Assembly (NCBI RefSeq): GCF_007988825.1
Contig: NZ_BJUW01000007.1
Span: forward strand, 62,001 to 126,000
Reading direction: 5' to 3'
DNA length: 64,000 bases
Source: Microbacterium aerolatum
GTDB lineage: Bacteria; Actinomycetota; Actinomycetes; Actinomycetales; Microbacteriaceae
Both the position numbers and the translations under genes were made by a program. Below, piece after piece: positions 32,793 through 42,844 of the stretch. Numbering within the stretch: the first letter of the stretch is position 1; each line of letters opens with the position of its first letter. A model generated the notes under the pieces. The model saw only the letters and a program-made list of their open reading frames with translations, ran no database searches and was not told the DNA's origin.

Positions 32793-35700
32793 CAGATTCC
32801 TCTTTCCATCGATGCCGCGTACGGGGCGGCGGGCGCGAGTCGTGAGTCGTCTCGTTCGTCACGCCTGCGGTCCAGCGGAGGCACGTCGCGCCCGTGCTCG
32901 AGATCCGCTGCGAGACGCTCGTATTGGTGCAGTCGCTCCTCCAGCTCCTGCCGCGATTGCGGCGGGAGCTCGGCGTGACGAGGGATATCGTCGCGCCCGG
33001 GCCGGGCGTGGAAAAGGGCGTCGTTGGCGGCGGCCGCGACAGCCGCCTGGAGCAAGGCCGTCCTGGCGGCGAGGATCCAGGCCGCCACCTGCGCCGTCAG
33101 CCGGCGGTAGCTTCCCTCCCCCGCTGCCTCTCCGCGAGGCGCGCCCAGGGTGCGCGTGTGGTCGTCTGCCGCGGTGTCGGCGTCGATGTCGATGTCGGCG
33201 TCGCGGGCCGCGCGGGCGAGGTCGTGGTGAGCAGCGTGGGCGGCGTCGTCAAGATCCGGTTCGGGTAGGCCACGCAGCATCTCCTCGGCCACGCCCGCGC
33301 GGGCTGCGGCGTCCGTTGCGGCAATCACGATGGCTTCATTGTGGCGACGCCCACGAGTCAGGCCCACATACAGTCCGGATGCGTCGACTCCTGGCCCGAC
33401 GAGAGCGGCGTCGGTGGTCTCGCCCTGGATGCCGTGCACCGTGGTCGCATAGGCGAGGTGAACGTGTTCCGCGGCGTATTCGCGTGTGACCGTGCGGATG
33501 TCGGATGCGTCGTCCGCTCGCTGGAGTTCAAGGGCAGCGGGCCCGATGCGTCTGACGATCCACATGGCCCGGTTCTCAATCCCGGCGAGGCGGTCGTTAC
33601 GGCGGGTTTGGACCACGTCTCCCTCGAGGATGCGCTGCTCGTCACTCCCCACCGCGATCCGCTCGAGGCCGATCTCACCACGTGCGAGTCGTTGTTCTTG
33701 GATCGCCTCGTTGACGTCGGCTGCTTCTTCGTTCGTCGCGGTGACAATCGCGACCGTTCGAGAGTGTCTCTGCCGCATGAAGTATCGGTCGACGAGCGCG
33801 TCGCGCGCGGCCAATGCATCATCGACTCGTCGAACATGCCCCGTCCGCAGCAACTCGGCAGCGATGTTCGCCGCATCCTCCGAAGACCTAGGAGACCGCA
33901 GACACAACGTCAAGGCGGCATACATGGGGTCCTCGAATCGGTGCACGCCAGAGAGTTCCACGCTCCTGCCGGCGCGACGCTCGGCGAGGGCCATCGCGCC
34001 GGCGTGCCCGACTGGGGCGGCTTGGTGCGGATCTCCGACAAGGGCGATGCCGGCACCGGTCTCCAGGACGAGCGTCGTGAGCGCGTGGGCGGCGTGCAAG
34101 TCGAGCATCCCGGCCTCGTCCACGACGATGCGCACATGGGGGTCCAGGGAAAGGTGTTGTGGGCCTCGGAAGATCGCGCCGGTCGTCGGGTCGCGCTGAC
34201 CGGGATTCAGCCGCCACCAGATGTCTGCCCCGGCGTCGTCTTTGCGCCACCGCCAGCCGTGGTCGGCGAGCAACGCATGAACACTCGTTCCGGCCGTGCG
34301 GACCTCACGACTGGCGACCGCAGCCGCCTTCCGAGTCGGAGCGACGATCAGCATGTCCCGGCCTTCTGCTTCCAGCACGGTGCGCGCCGCACGCAGCAGA
34401 GTCGTCTTCCCAGTGCCGGCCGGTCCCGTCACCGTGACCAGTCGATGGGTGCTGGCAACGGCCGTCGCCGCGGCGGACTGGGTGGGGTCCAGTCCGCTCC
34501 CCTGCAGCAGCGGGTGAGCGGGATCCCAATGGCGTAGATCGCCTGGGACGCTCCCGCCTTCGACGCTGAGGCTCGTGAGTCGTTCGCCTAGTTCGGTCTT
34601 CAACGTTGCGAACAGGTTCGTGACGAGAGCCTTCACATGGGCGGGCTTGGCCGACTCGTCAGGGAGCAGATCCCGGGTGTGCGCGAGCGCCCGCCATGCG
34701 ACGTCATCAATGAGGGACTGCAGAGTCCCTCGGTCACCGGTGACGCCCGATGCTGCGACCGCCCGTGTGGCGCCGGCCCGGATATCGAGAATGCTGAAGC
34801 GGCCGTTGCTCGACTTCGATCGTTCGTCCGCATCAGCCACCGCACGTCGAGCAAGCAGCCCTCTGTCGACGGCCTCCGGGATGTTGTGCGGCACGAACAC
34901 GGGCACATGACGGTCGAGCACATGCGGGTCGAGGCGTACGAGCTCGTCGATGACAAGCTGGGTCCAGTCGTCCTCGTCAAGGTTGTGCGGCTTGTCCGGT
35001 CGGCCCGCGGCCCACGCGTACCGGTCGATTCTCTGCAACATGTCAGGACTCGGCTCTTCCCCCGGGTGGGCCGTGCGCCACTGCGCCAGCTGCACGGCAC
35101 GGTTTGCCTCTATCTGGTTCGAGCGCCGCGACAACGGCCGCACCGCATGCGCAAGCTGGGCGATCTCGCCGTCTTGGTCTAGTGAATACCCGTGTCGGGC
35201 GAGCGCGGCCACCCATGCCGGGTCGGTGCGCGCGGCGAGGTCCCCTTCTGCGTTGACGAGGTTCTGCACTCGCATCGCGACCCGCGAGTCGACGTTCGAC
35301 CACTTCCCGTCGACGCCGCGGACCTTCACCCCCAGCCACAGATGACGATGGATGTGCGGATCCAACGCCCGCGACCGGCGATGCTGCAACTCCACGACCT
35401 CGACCCGCGCCAGCCGCTCCCGGACACGCCCGCCAGCGCCCCGTCGTGCGTTGAGTTCCACTTGCCATGTCGAGATGATCCGATCCCGGAGCCGATCCTG
35501 CAGCGCCTCGAACTCGTCGGCCAGCTCTGGATGAATCAGCGCGGCAATGCTGAACGATTTCGGCGCATTGACCGTGCTGTCCAGCACCAGGTCGGCGTGC
35601 GGGGAGTCCAGTTGACGTCCGCGCCGCTCCCCCGACGCCGGGTCACAGCCGTCGACCCACCGCGCCAGCTGCTCGGCACCCAGTTCGTCGCGCTCGAGGA

Positions 35701-35881
35701 CTCCAGGTTCGGCGGTGAACCGGGTGACGGTGGCATCGCTGACGCCGCTGTAGGCATCGAGTGCCACCGCACCCGCCGATCGGAGATGGGAATCGCACGT
35801 GCCACGCAAGGCGTAGTCCATCGCCTGACCGACCCCTCGCGAGCCGACGCCACGTTTCCAGCGCTCGAGTCCTCCTCGCAC
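32792..35881 (-). CDS. MobF-like conjugative relaxase-helicase
   Basis: The 1029-residue protein has an N-terminal TrwC-type relaxase domain with TVNAPKSFSIAALIHPEL and the metal-binding histidines in ALDPHIHRHLW (about 172-182). A RecD-like helicase follows: Walker A GPAGTGKTT near residue 486, VVDEAGML (Walker B), GDPHQAAPV, and the late motif YATTVHGIQGET. It nicks the transfer origin and unwinds the strand to be moved. The GTG at 35881 is uncertain, and the catalytic tyrosine is not obvious. The C-terminal 200 residues are Asp/Ala-rich. No coupling protein or secretion genes are visible. Confidence 0.88.
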   Translation of the reverse strand: MRGGLERWKRGVGSRGVGQAMDYALRGTCDSHLRSAGAVALDAYSGVSDATVTRFTAEPGVLERDELGAEQLARWVDGCDPASGERRGRQLDSPHADLVLDSTVNAPKSFSIAALIHPELADEFEALQDRLRDRIISTWQVELNARRGAGGRVRERLARVEVVELQHRRSRALDPHIHRHLWLGVKVRGVDGKWSNVDSRVAMRVQNLVNAEGDLAARTDPAWVAALARHGYSLDQDGEIAQLAHAVRPLSRRSNQIEANRAVQLAQWRTAHPGEEPSPDMLQRIDRYAWAAGRPDKPHNLDEDDWTQLVIDELVRLDPHVLDRHVPVFVPHNIPEAVDRGLLARRAVADADERSKSSNGRFSILDIRAGATRAVAASGVTGDRGTLQSLIDDVAWRALAHTRDLLPDESAKPAHVKALVTNLFATLKTELGERLTSLSVEGGSVPGDLRHWDPAHPLLQGSGLDPTQSAAATAVASTHRLVTVTGPAGTGKTTLLRAARTVLEAEGRDMLIVAPTRKAAAVASREVRTAGTSVHALLADHGWRWRKDDAGADIWWRLNPGQRDPTTGAIFRGPQHLSLDPHVRIVVDEAGMLDLHAAHALTTLVLETGAGIALVGDPHQAAPVGHAGAMALAERRAGRSVELSGVHRFEDPMYAALTLCLRSPRSSEDAANIAAELLRTGHVRRVDDALAARDALVDRYFMRQRHSRTVAIVTATNEEAADVNEAIQEQRLARGEIGLERIAVGSDEQRILEGDVVQTRRNDRLAGIENRAMWIVRRIGPAALELQRADDASDIRTVTREYAAEHVHLAYATTVHGIQGETTDAALVGPGVDASGLYVGLTRGRRHNEAIVIAATDAAARAGVAEEMLRGLPEPDLDDAAHAAHHDLARAARDADIDIDADTAADDHTRTLGAPRGEAAGEGSYRRLTAQVAAWILAARTALLQAAVAAAANDALFHARPGRDDIPRHAELPPQSRQELEERLHQYERLAADLEHGRDVPPLDRRRDERDDSRLAPAAPYAASMERGI

Positions 35882-36163
35882 GCCATCAGAGTACGCCGAG
35901 TTTGCCTAACACGCCAGATGATTCACAGAAAGTGCCTGCGTGCATCGCCCTTTTCGCTTCGTCTCGTCAGTGGGCTTTTCGGGGCGTCGTTCCAGCGCGC
36001 TCGAGCGTTCGCATCGCGCATCTTTGGCCATCGACGCGACGCAGGACGAGTGTCATGAACTGAACCTATCCAGACGACCGATCCATGCCACTCGAAGGCC
36101 GCGGGCCGCGTGGCTCGACCCTGGCCCCTCAGCGACGTAGATAGGGTCGTAAGGGGGCATGAG
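35882..36163. other. Divergent intergenic region
   Basis: About 280 bp between the relaxase and NACHT genes, which point away from each other. It should hold both promoters. I see no strong inverted repeat or obvious nick-site pattern. Confidence 0.35.
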
Positions 36164-39019
36164 ATGACACTAGATCTACAGCAGCTCGGTCCGACCGGCT
36201 TCCAGGACCTCGCCGGGGCTATTGCGCTTTCGTGTTTCGGGCCAGGCGTGCAGGTCATGGGCGCGGGACGTGATGGCGGCCGCGATCTTTATTACCGAGG
36301 CCGCATGCCCTGGTCGACCGTCACCTTCCCTGGGCAGGACCCGAGCACCGAGGTGTGGGATGGGTATTCGGTGATCCAGGTCAAGCACCGCCAGTTTCCC
36401 TCAGACCGCCCCGAGGACAACGCCAGTTGGCTGTGGGGTCAGATTCGATCAGAACTCGAGTCGTGGGCGGACCCCAATGGGGACCGCGTGGAAGTTCCCG
36501 CCAACATGCTGTTCATCACTAACGTCCGGCTCTCGGCGTTTCCGGGGGTCGGCGGCCATGATTCAGTACTCGCGAATATTGCGCGGTTCATCGAAAAGCT
36601 TGATGACGCGAGCCGAGACGTCAACGACGCCGCTGGCGAGCTTCGCCGCGAGAAGTTGAGTCGCCTCTCGAGAATTAACAACTGGCGAATCTGGGACGGA
36701 ACCCAGGTTGGGACGCTGCTGCTCACCAAGAGCGACGTGCGGCGAGGATTCCCCGCATTCCTTACTGCCGCCGATGTCTTTGCCCACCTTGGCCAGTTCA
36801 CCGACAGGCTTCAGGTCGAGGAACTAGAGCCGGCTCTGCGCACGCACGCACGGTCGAGTCTCACCGGGGGTGACGGCCTGATCTACTTCGACGAGGCCGG
36901 GAGCGGGGATCTCCGCTCCTATGCTGTGCACAACCTTGCTATCGATCTCCCAATCGTGGAAACCGGCACCACGACCCGATCGACGGTTGTCCACTACGTG
37001 TTGGACCGGGCGGAGCACGTTCTTCGGCCCGGGATCACAACCGTCTCTCAACCCAGAAGCATCATTCTGGCTGGCGCCCCAGGCAACGGCAAGACGACGA
37101 TCTCAAAGTTCCTTGTTCAGGCGTATCGCGCCGCAATGCTTGACGGCGCAGATGACCTAAGCGAGGGGCAGCGAGCGGTGGTCGAGGGGACTCGAGCAGC
37201 TCTCATCAGGATGGGCCGCGGTGGCCTCCCGCTCCATCGAAGGTGGCCGATGCGGATCGATCTCGCGGAGTACGCGCAACAAGGTGGACTCGATAACGAA
37301 GCCACCCTGCTCAAGTGGATAGCCAAGACCATCTCGAAGAGACTGAACGCCGGCCAGATATCGCCTAGCGTTCTCGACTCCTGGATGAGACAGTGGCCAT
37401 GCATCCTCATCCTCGACGGGCTGGACGAGGTCACTGAGCTATCGGTACGAAAGCGCCTGATCGAGCAGATAACAGAATTTGTAGACGAGGCCGAAGCTAC
37501 CAAGTCTGACGTCTTCGTCGTCCTCACCACTCGTCCGCTCGGGTTCACCGAGAACATTGCTCCTGGGCACTTCGGCCGGGTCGATCTCGCGGACCTTCCG
37601 CGAAAGGAGGCATTGAAGTACGGAATCCTTGCCAGTCGAGTCCGCCTGCAAGCCGACCCAGATCGTCTAGATCGGGTGATTCGACAGCTCCGAATTGCCG
37701 CCAAGGACGAGTCGCTCAAGTACTTGTTCCGCACACCACTCCAAGTTCTAATCCTCGCGATCATTATCGAAGGATCGGGCCCCCTAGCTCCCGATCGTTT
37801 CAGCCTGTTCTCGGGCTACTACGAGACTGTCGCGCAACGAGAGAAGGGCAAGGTCGGCGGCCACAGTCATCTACTTCGCGACCATGCGTCGCTTGTGCAC
37901 CGCCTCCACGAGCGGGTGGGATTTGAACTGCAGGTCCGAAGCGAGAACGCAGATCGCTCGCTAGCCGTGTTGTCGTTCGACGAGCTGAAAGCGATCGCAT
38001 GGAACCTGCTGCTAGAGCACGAGTTCCAACCCTCCGGCCGAGATAGCGATCTTCTACGACGCATTCTGGAAGCGGTCACCCACCGACTCGTCTTGATCGT
38101 CCCTCGTCGAGAAGCAGGCTACGGATACGACGTACGGTCCCTTCAGGAGCTCATGGCAGCGATGTTACTGACGTCAGGTCCGCTCGAGTCCACCGTCCAA
38201 GCACTCCGCGTGTGCGCCCCCAGTCCCCACTGGCGCAATACGTGGCTGTTCGCTGCGGGCAGACTCTTTGCAACTCCACAGCCGCATCTCCAGAGTGCGG
38301 TGATAGAACTCATCGAGTCGCTCGACGACAACGCAGTGAACCGGCTCGCTGCTCTCTTCCCCGTCGGGCCGCGGCTGGCCTTGGATGTGATCGATGACGG
38401 AATGGCCAGATCTAGCCCGAAATGGAGAGCCAGGCTCATGCGACAAGGTGTGAGAGTACTCCAAGCGCCGGCCACATCTGAGTTCCCAGAGAACTGCCGC
38501 ATCATGATCCAGTTCGCGGACGCGGACGACAGAAATTCGGCGTTGGTCGCGGACGGTATTCGCGATGCCATGGCCGCGTCGGGCACCGGCAACGACAATG
38601 CTTGGCGCTTCAAGGACATGATCCACGCCCTCTGCGACGAGACCGGTGCCGGGCTTCGGGCTCGGGGACTTGCGGCCGTACTGCCACGTCCGACGGACAT
38701 CCGTCGGCAGACGCCGCTTGATTGGGACGAATTCGAAGCGGAGGTTGCCACCGCGCCCTTAATGGCGAATCTGACCGTCACGCTCGCAGGGGCTGGTCAG
38801 GCCGTACGGTCACTAGCCGAGAGTGCGACCGACCCTGATGTCGGCGCAACGATTCTTCTCGCGCTAGAACAGCCGGGCGTCGCCACGGCGCTCGCACAGG
38901 CGCTGCACCACGTAGTTCCGAGCGAGCCAGTCCTCACGCGAGCACTTCAGGAAGCCGTCCTACCTGCTGTCCACCGACACTCAGTTGGCGATTCTCTGCG
39001 CGACATCCTGGCGGATTAG
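36164..39019 (+). CDS. Endonuclease-NACHT STAND protein, candidate anti-phage defence
   Basis: This 951-residue protein joins two domains. Residues 1-110 resemble a Mrr/restriction-type nuclease: GAGRDGGRD (33-41) followed by QVKH (72-75) fits the PD-(D/E)xK core. A NACHT-type NTPase follows, with Walker A GAPGNGKTT (304-312), Walker B LILDGLDEV (415-423), then TTRPLGF. The remaining 500 residues are helical, as in sensor regions of STAND proteins. Such Avs/bNACHT proteins detect phage proteins and then degrade DNA. ATG at 36164 is chosen with AAGGGGG upstream. It is next to a DUF4062 gene and another nuclease-like gene. Confidence 0.85.
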   Translation: MTLDLQQLGPTGFQDLAGAIALSCFGPGVQVMGAGRDGGRDLYYRGRMPWSTVTFPGQDPSTEVWDGYSVIQVKHRQFPSDRPEDNASWLWGQIRSELESWADPNGDRVEVPANMLFITNVRLSAFPGVGGHDSVLANIARFIEKLDDASRDVNDAAGELRREKLSRLSRINNWRIWDGTQVGTLLLTKSDVRRGFPAFLTAADVFAHLGQFTDRLQVEELEPALRTHARSSLTGGDGLIYFDEAGSGDLRSYAVHNLAIDLPIVETGTTTRSTVVHYVLDRAEHVLRPGITTVSQPRSIILAGAPGNGKTTISKFLVQAYRAAMLDGADDLSEGQRAVVEGTRAALIRMGRGGLPLHRRWPMRIDLAEYAQQGGLDNEATLLKWIAKTISKRLNAGQISPSVLDSWMRQWPCILILDGLDEVTELSVRKRLIEQITEFVDEAEATKSDVFVVLTTRPLGFTENIAPGHFGRVDLADLPRKEALKYGILASRVRLQADPDRLDRVIRQLRIAAKDESLKYLFRTPLQVLILAIIIEGSGPLAPDRFSLFSGYYETVAQREKGKVGGHSHLLRDHASLVHRLHERVGFELQVRSENADRSLAVLSFDELKAIAWNLLLEHEFQPSGRDSDLLRRILEAVTHRLVLIVPRREAGYGYDVRSLQELMAAMLLTSGPLESTVQALRVCAPSPHWRNTWLFAAGRLFATPQPHLQSAVIELIESLDDNAVNRLAALFPVGPRLALDVIDDGMARSSPKWRARLMRQGVRVLQAPATSEFPENCRIMIQFADADDRNSALVADGIRDAMAASGTGNDNAWRFKDMIHALCDETGAGLRARGLAAVLPRPTDIRRQTPLDWDEFEAEVATAPLMANLTVTLAGAGQAVRSLAESATDPDVGATILLALEQPGVATALAQALHHVVPSEPVLTRALQEAVLPAVHRHSVGDSLRDILAD

Positions 39020-39099
39020 GGACTGCTGAACGTTCGGAGATGGTGACGAAGTGCTCGTCGATCGACGGCGAGGCGCTTCCCGATAGGGACCGACCCGCA

Positions 39100-40008
39100 C
39101 TAAACGTCGAATGTCTTCTCATGCGCGCCAGTCGAATCAGCCCATCGCACTGTGAAGGCCTGGCGGCCCCCAGCTGCTAGCGACAGTTCGTACGGAATTC
39201 GCTGTGCTTGGCCGCTGTGAACAGTCCGAGATCTATCGTCGTCGTAGAGGAACACGCCCTGACCAACGGGCACCAGAGATACGTCGCTCGCGTCATCGCT
39301 GCCCCGGTTGACGATGTCCACCCAGCGATGGAGGCGACTACGGAGTCGACCCTTCGCATCGGATACTTGCTCGCGCTCCGATCCACCCTGCACCAAGAGG
39401 TCCGCGCCCGCCCTACTAGGCGCCAAAGACGAATCACCGCTTAACTGAGGTGGTGCCGTAGCCGTTGGGGTGCCGACGGGCGCAAGCCGGCCATCGGAGC
39501 GAAACTGAGTGATGTCATGCTCGATCGCCTGCCACACGTGAGCGGTGAGCTCAGTCGGGCTGGCAAATGTGCCGAGCAATCCGTCCTGCTCCAGCCTTGA
39601 TCGAAAGTCGTGGAGGGCAGCGAGCTGCTGAGGATCCACGTCGTTCGGTCGAGGAGCTGATGAGAAGTAGAGATGCACCGGCTTGCCGGCGCTCACAGCG
39701 CGCTCGATCTCCTCTGCGGTCCCGGAGATCGCTGCTGGCGTGGCACTACCAAGTCGACTTCCGAATATGGCGACCACGACGTCGGCGCGCTCCACGAGTT
39801 GGTTGTTGATGATGGCCTGCGGGTGATTGCCTAACAGAGGCACCGCTCCTGTCTCCCAGCGGAGTGGCACGAGGACGACACCGCGCTCTCTCGTATTCGC
39901 TTCGTTCCAGCGGCCGATCGCTTCGTAAACGGCGTCCCTCGCCTCTGGCACATCGGATGGGGAGGCGATCATCACGTAGACGACTGAAGCAATGCTGGTC
40001 ACCGCCAC
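39100..40008 (-). CDS. DUF4062/TIR-like protein, candidate defence effector
   Basis: The 302-residue protein starts with a DUF4062-type fold: VMIASPSDVPEARDAV, VPLRWETGAVPLLGNHPQAIINNQLVERADVVVAIFGSRLG, SGTAEEIERAV. This resembles TIR and nucleotide-hydrolase folds. The glutamate in GTAEEIE is a candidate catalytic residue. The C-terminal half is a beta-rich domain of unknown type. DUF4062 domains often occur with NACHT/STAND proteins in defence loci. NAD hydrolysis or signalling is inference. It converges on the NACHT gene. Confidence 0.78.
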   Translation of the reverse strand: MAVTSIASVVYVMIASPSDVPEARDAVYEAIGRWNEANTRERGVVLVPLRWETGAVPLLGNHPQAIINNQLVERADVVVAIFGSRLGSATPAAISGTAEEIERAVSAGKPVHLYFSSAPRPNDVDPQQLAALHDFRSRLEQDGLLGTFASPTELTAHVWQAIEHDITQFRSDGRLAPVGTPTATAPPQLSGDSSLAPSRAGADLLVQGGSEREQVSDAKGRLRSRLHRWVDIVNRGSDDASDVSLVPVGQGVFLYDDDRSRTVHSGQAQRIPYELSLAAGGRQAFTVRWADSTGAHEKTFDV

Positions 40009-40221
40009 AGTCTAGAGATGAGGTGTAAGCGGAGGGAGGCATTGACCAGCCGAGCTGCTTGAAACACGTCTCTTCTCCAAGACACGATGTGACGTGAGGG
40101 CGCTCGTTGTGGTCAGGGCTATGACCTTCGACCGTCTCGCGCACGCCGCACACCTTTCTAGCGTGCGTCGCCCGTTTGAGGATCGAGCGAGCGCTCTTGC
40201 TCGTTTGGGGTGCTTCACCGC

Positions 40222-41640
40222 CTACAGACCAAGTGTGCCCCGGAGAACTTCGGGATCCGGATCGATGAGCTCAGCTTCTGTCTCTTCATCATCGGTTCCC
40301 CTAGAGCGCTCACGCGATGGACCTTCGAATGCGAACACCACGGCTCGATTCCCACTCAGCGACTCGGCGACCACCCGGTTGATCTCTTCGCTGGTTGACG
40401 CTCGGGTTCCGACTAGGCCAGCTGCGACCATTCGGGCGAAGCCAGCTCCGTACAGGGCTCGGTCTGCCAGATGCGCTTCGGTAACCAGGCGTGCGCCGCG
40501 TGGGGTCCGAAATTCATCCAGATAGAGTCCGAGGAACTCGTCAGTGACGTAGTAGCCGGGCATGAGTCGTGTTTCATCTGAGCTGAACGCGCCATTCCGC
40601 TTGCAAAACTTAAAATAAGCAACGGACTCTGAGAATCGGTAGTTCGTGACGTCGATCGAGGATGTACGCGCTCGGTCATGGGCCGCCTGGACCGACCCGA
40701 GCCGCTGTCGTTCCGCATCGAACTGGCGGTCGGGACGATAGGTCCATCCGTCAGAACCTGCCTCCATCATCTTGTATTGAACCAGGACGAAGGATCCGGT
40801 CGGGTGGTTGAAGTAGATGAGGTCTGCGCCAGTCAGTCGCTCAAGGGGGGCCTTGTTCGCGTTGATGATTGTGAGGGCGCGATCTCCTTGTCGAAACGTT
40901 AGTGCGGCTGCCGCGATCTCCTCCTCGCGAGTCCAGTCCAGGAAGTTGCGCGCGTCGGAATTGATGACGTGGTCCTCCAACTGATGTGCGGTAGTGACCC
41001 GCGCAAGGAACGGCGCGCGACCTCCCTGGCCAGCCTCCATGCTCCTGAGCGCTGGTCGGAATGCCTCGCGAGCTCCGAAGATCTCCCCCGCAAGCATCAC
41101 AGCGTCCCGCTCCTGTTGCAGGACGCTCCCCCGACGACCGCGCTCAATCACAGTTCCGGTCAGTTGCGACAACATTGCGCGAACGGCCGGACCGTCGGTC
41201 CCAGCGAGACCCTCAAGTGCATCGACGATGCGCCGCGACGTCACGGGTGGCAGCCGCCGACCGCGATCGATCGCCTCCGCAACAGTGTCGAGTTGGCTTC
41301 GAGACAGGGGGAGATTCGCAACTAGCCCGTCTTCGTCAATGGGTTCAGCGAGGGCGAGGATCGGCCCGAGCCGGATCTGCGTATCGACGGTGGTGATGCG
41401 GCGCCCCGTGGTAGCTACAGCGATCGCAACGATCGAACTCGGCCAGTCGTACGTGTCGCCGAGATAATCCGACATCCACGCGCGGCCGGCTGGCAAAGAC
41501 ACAAGGCAAAGCCTCCGCCCCGAGAATCCCGCCGCGCCGGCTCTCGCGGCGAACGTGAATTCGTCGCCGGCGTGAGCCCGCCTAAGGAGCGCGTCTAGCT
41601 CTGTCGAATCGGAAACAGGGTGTATGACAATCTCGCTCAC
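40222..41640 (-). CDS. Nuclease-like protein of unknown family
   Basis: The 472-residue protein has no named domain I recognise. Around residues 220-290 lies a pattern like a PD-(D/E)xK nuclease: an acidic start (LEDHVIN), then TGADLIYF with Asp273, ending VQYK with Lys290. The earlier region (residues 30-200) is hydrophobic/alpha-beta, and the C-terminus is acidic. GTG at 41640 is preferred to the upstream start at 41721. It is tandem with the DUF4062 gene and may form a defence unit with it, but this is inference. Confidence 0.65.
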   Translation of the reverse strand: MSEIVIHPVSDSTELDALLRRAHAGDEFTFAARAGAAGFSGRRLCLVSLPAGRAWMSDYLGDTYDWPSSIVAIAVATTGRRITTVDTQIRLGPILALAEPIDEDGLVANLPLSRSQLDTVAEAIDRGRRLPPVTSRRIVDALEGLAGTDGPAVRAMLSQLTGTVIERGRRGSVLQQERDAVMLAGEIFGAREAFRPALRSMEAGQGGRAPFLARVTTAHQLEDHVINSDARNFLDWTREEEIAAAALTFRQGDRALTIINANKAPLERLTGADLIYFNHPTGSFVLVQYKMMEAGSDGWTYRPDRQFDAERQRLGSVQAAHDRARTSSIDVTNYRFSESVAYFKFCKRNGAFSSDETRLMPGYYVTDEFLGLYLDEFRTPRGARLVTEAHLADRALYGAGFARMVAAGLVGTRASTSEEINRVVAESLSGNRAVVFAFEGPSRERSRGTDDEETEAELIDPDPEVLRGTLGL

Positions 41641-41808
41641 ACGCGCACAGTATCGCCAATCCCGATGCGCCGTGCGCGCTTTCCGCAGCGTCACTCTTGC
41701 CCTGCCGCTCTCGGTGTCCACCAGGCTCCGCCAACGGGCATTGCCCGGATACGAATCGACTTGCGGGGTACGCAGCGGAACAATGCGCAGTCCGTCTGAA
41801 TAGACCAG

Positions 41809-42144
41809 TCACGTCAACAGACTTCCTGCGCACCGGCAGTCTGCTTCTGAGCATCGAGTTGCGCAATCTCGTAGGCCTGGATGAGCTCCGCCGAGGGCCT
41901 GCCGCGAACACCGACGCTTAGCCGTCTCGACGCCCATGCCGGATCCTGCCCGCGAGCTGGTCTTTGCAACCGTCACTGGAGTGCTGCCAGCTGCCGCGGC
42001 ACGTCTCGACATAGGTATCGGGACCAAGGCGGGGTGTGGATGCTTGAGTAGGAGGGCGTTGGCCTCGGGGGCGACGATGCGGGGCATCCATATCGGCACG
42101 AGAACGCTTGTGCCGCTGGCTACTTCGGCCACCGCCACGCTCAC
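41809..42144 (-). CDS. Possible small protein coupled to upstream gene
   Basis: A 111-residue frame whose GTG overlaps the stop of the gene at 42141 (GTGA). The first half (ASGTSVLVPIWMPRIVAPEANALLL) looks protein-like; the second half is Cys/Arg-rich and may be out of true frame. No family. It could be a degraded or shorter gene. Confidence 0.35.
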   Translation of the reverse strand: MSVAVAEVASGTSVLVPIWMPRIVAPEANALLLKHPHPALVPIPMSRRAAAAGSTPVTVAKTSSRAGSGMGVETAKRRCSRQALGGAHPGLRDCATRCSEADCRCAGSLLT

Positions 42145-42398
42145 TTCGCGACGCGGACGGCCAGTCCCGCCTCGAGAAGCTCATCAATCGCCGCCGAGAT
42201 GTCGGCTGTGTCTTCGAGCGCGTCGTCAAACGGGTCGATGGGCTGCCCTTGAGACGCGACGAGTAGCGCGAATAGTCCCTTGGCTGCGAGCGAGAGCTCC
42301 ACGTCGTTCAGCACGTGGTCGGGAACCACGAGTTCGCTTGGATCGGCGCTCACTGGCCAGAGTCCGCGCGCGGCGATCCACTCAGATGGTGCGCCCAT
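42141..42398 (-). CDS. Small acidic plasmid-type protein
   Basis: The 85-residue protein (GAPSEWIAARGLWPVSADPSELVVPDHVLND, LSLAAKGLFALLVASQGQPIDPFDDALED) has a helical C-terminus resembling a small winged or replication-initiator-type helix region (LSLAAKGLFALL). ATG at 42398 is the likely start, because the upstream frame is basic and unconvincing. It lies ten bases downstream of the 107-residue gene, with which it probably forms an operon. Function unknown. Confidence 0.6.
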   Translation of the reverse strand: MGAPSEWIAARGLWPVSADPSELVVPDHVLNDVELSLAAKGLFALLVASQGQPIDPFDDALEDTADISAAIDELLEAGLAVRVAK

Positions 42399-42408
42399 AA
42401 TTGTGACC

Positions 42409-42732
42409 TTACGCGTCCTCGTCCGCTGCTTCCACGTCGACGGCCGAACCCCAGACCCAGCACCGTACTGTCCGTTCCTCGACGACAAACTCAATCCCGG
42501 CCGCACGCGGGGTCGACCGCACGACCCTGGCCGAAACACGGACGGCGTGCGGCCCGATCCGCACCCAGGCCTGACATCCTCGTGGGCGCGGGTAGATCGT
42601 CACCGGCAGTCGGTCCAGTTCCAGCTCTCGGGAGGTGAGCGATTGGAGGGGCGCTTCCTTCATCAACCTGGCAAGGTTCTTCTCAGCCGCGTACCTGTCG
42701 TACAGTTCCGCGAGACGCTTACTCGATCCCAC
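42409..42732 (-). CDS. Small basic protein of the mobile element
   Basis: A 107-residue protein: a charged helix (SSKRLAELYDRYAAEKNLARLMKEAP), a central ELELDRLPVTIYPRPRGCQAWVRIG segment, and a WGSAVDVEAADEDA acidic end. GTG at 42732 has AAAGGGG upstream. It may bind nucleic acid or another element protein. No family recognised. It is divergent from the zeta-like pair. Confidence 0.6.
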   Translation of the reverse strand: MGSSKRLAELYDRYAAEKNLARLMKEAPLQSLTSRELELDRLPVTIYPRPRGCQAWVRIGPHAVRVSARVVRSTPRAAGIEFVVEERTVRCWVWGSAVDVEAADEDA

Positions 42733-42844
42733 ACCGGTCCCCTTTCCCGGCCCACGGCGATCGTACGGGGCGCCTCTGACACGGCAACTTCTCGGGCCGG
42801 TCCTGCGCCCAGCACCGTTGGTAAGCTCTCGGCAAGGAGTCAAC

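Noticed and set aside
37915..37928. A 14-base match to the tRNA-Ser T-arm region, considered as the other attachment site
   Set aside because: It lies inside the coding region of the NACHT gene, and the match does not extend in either direction; chance is enough.
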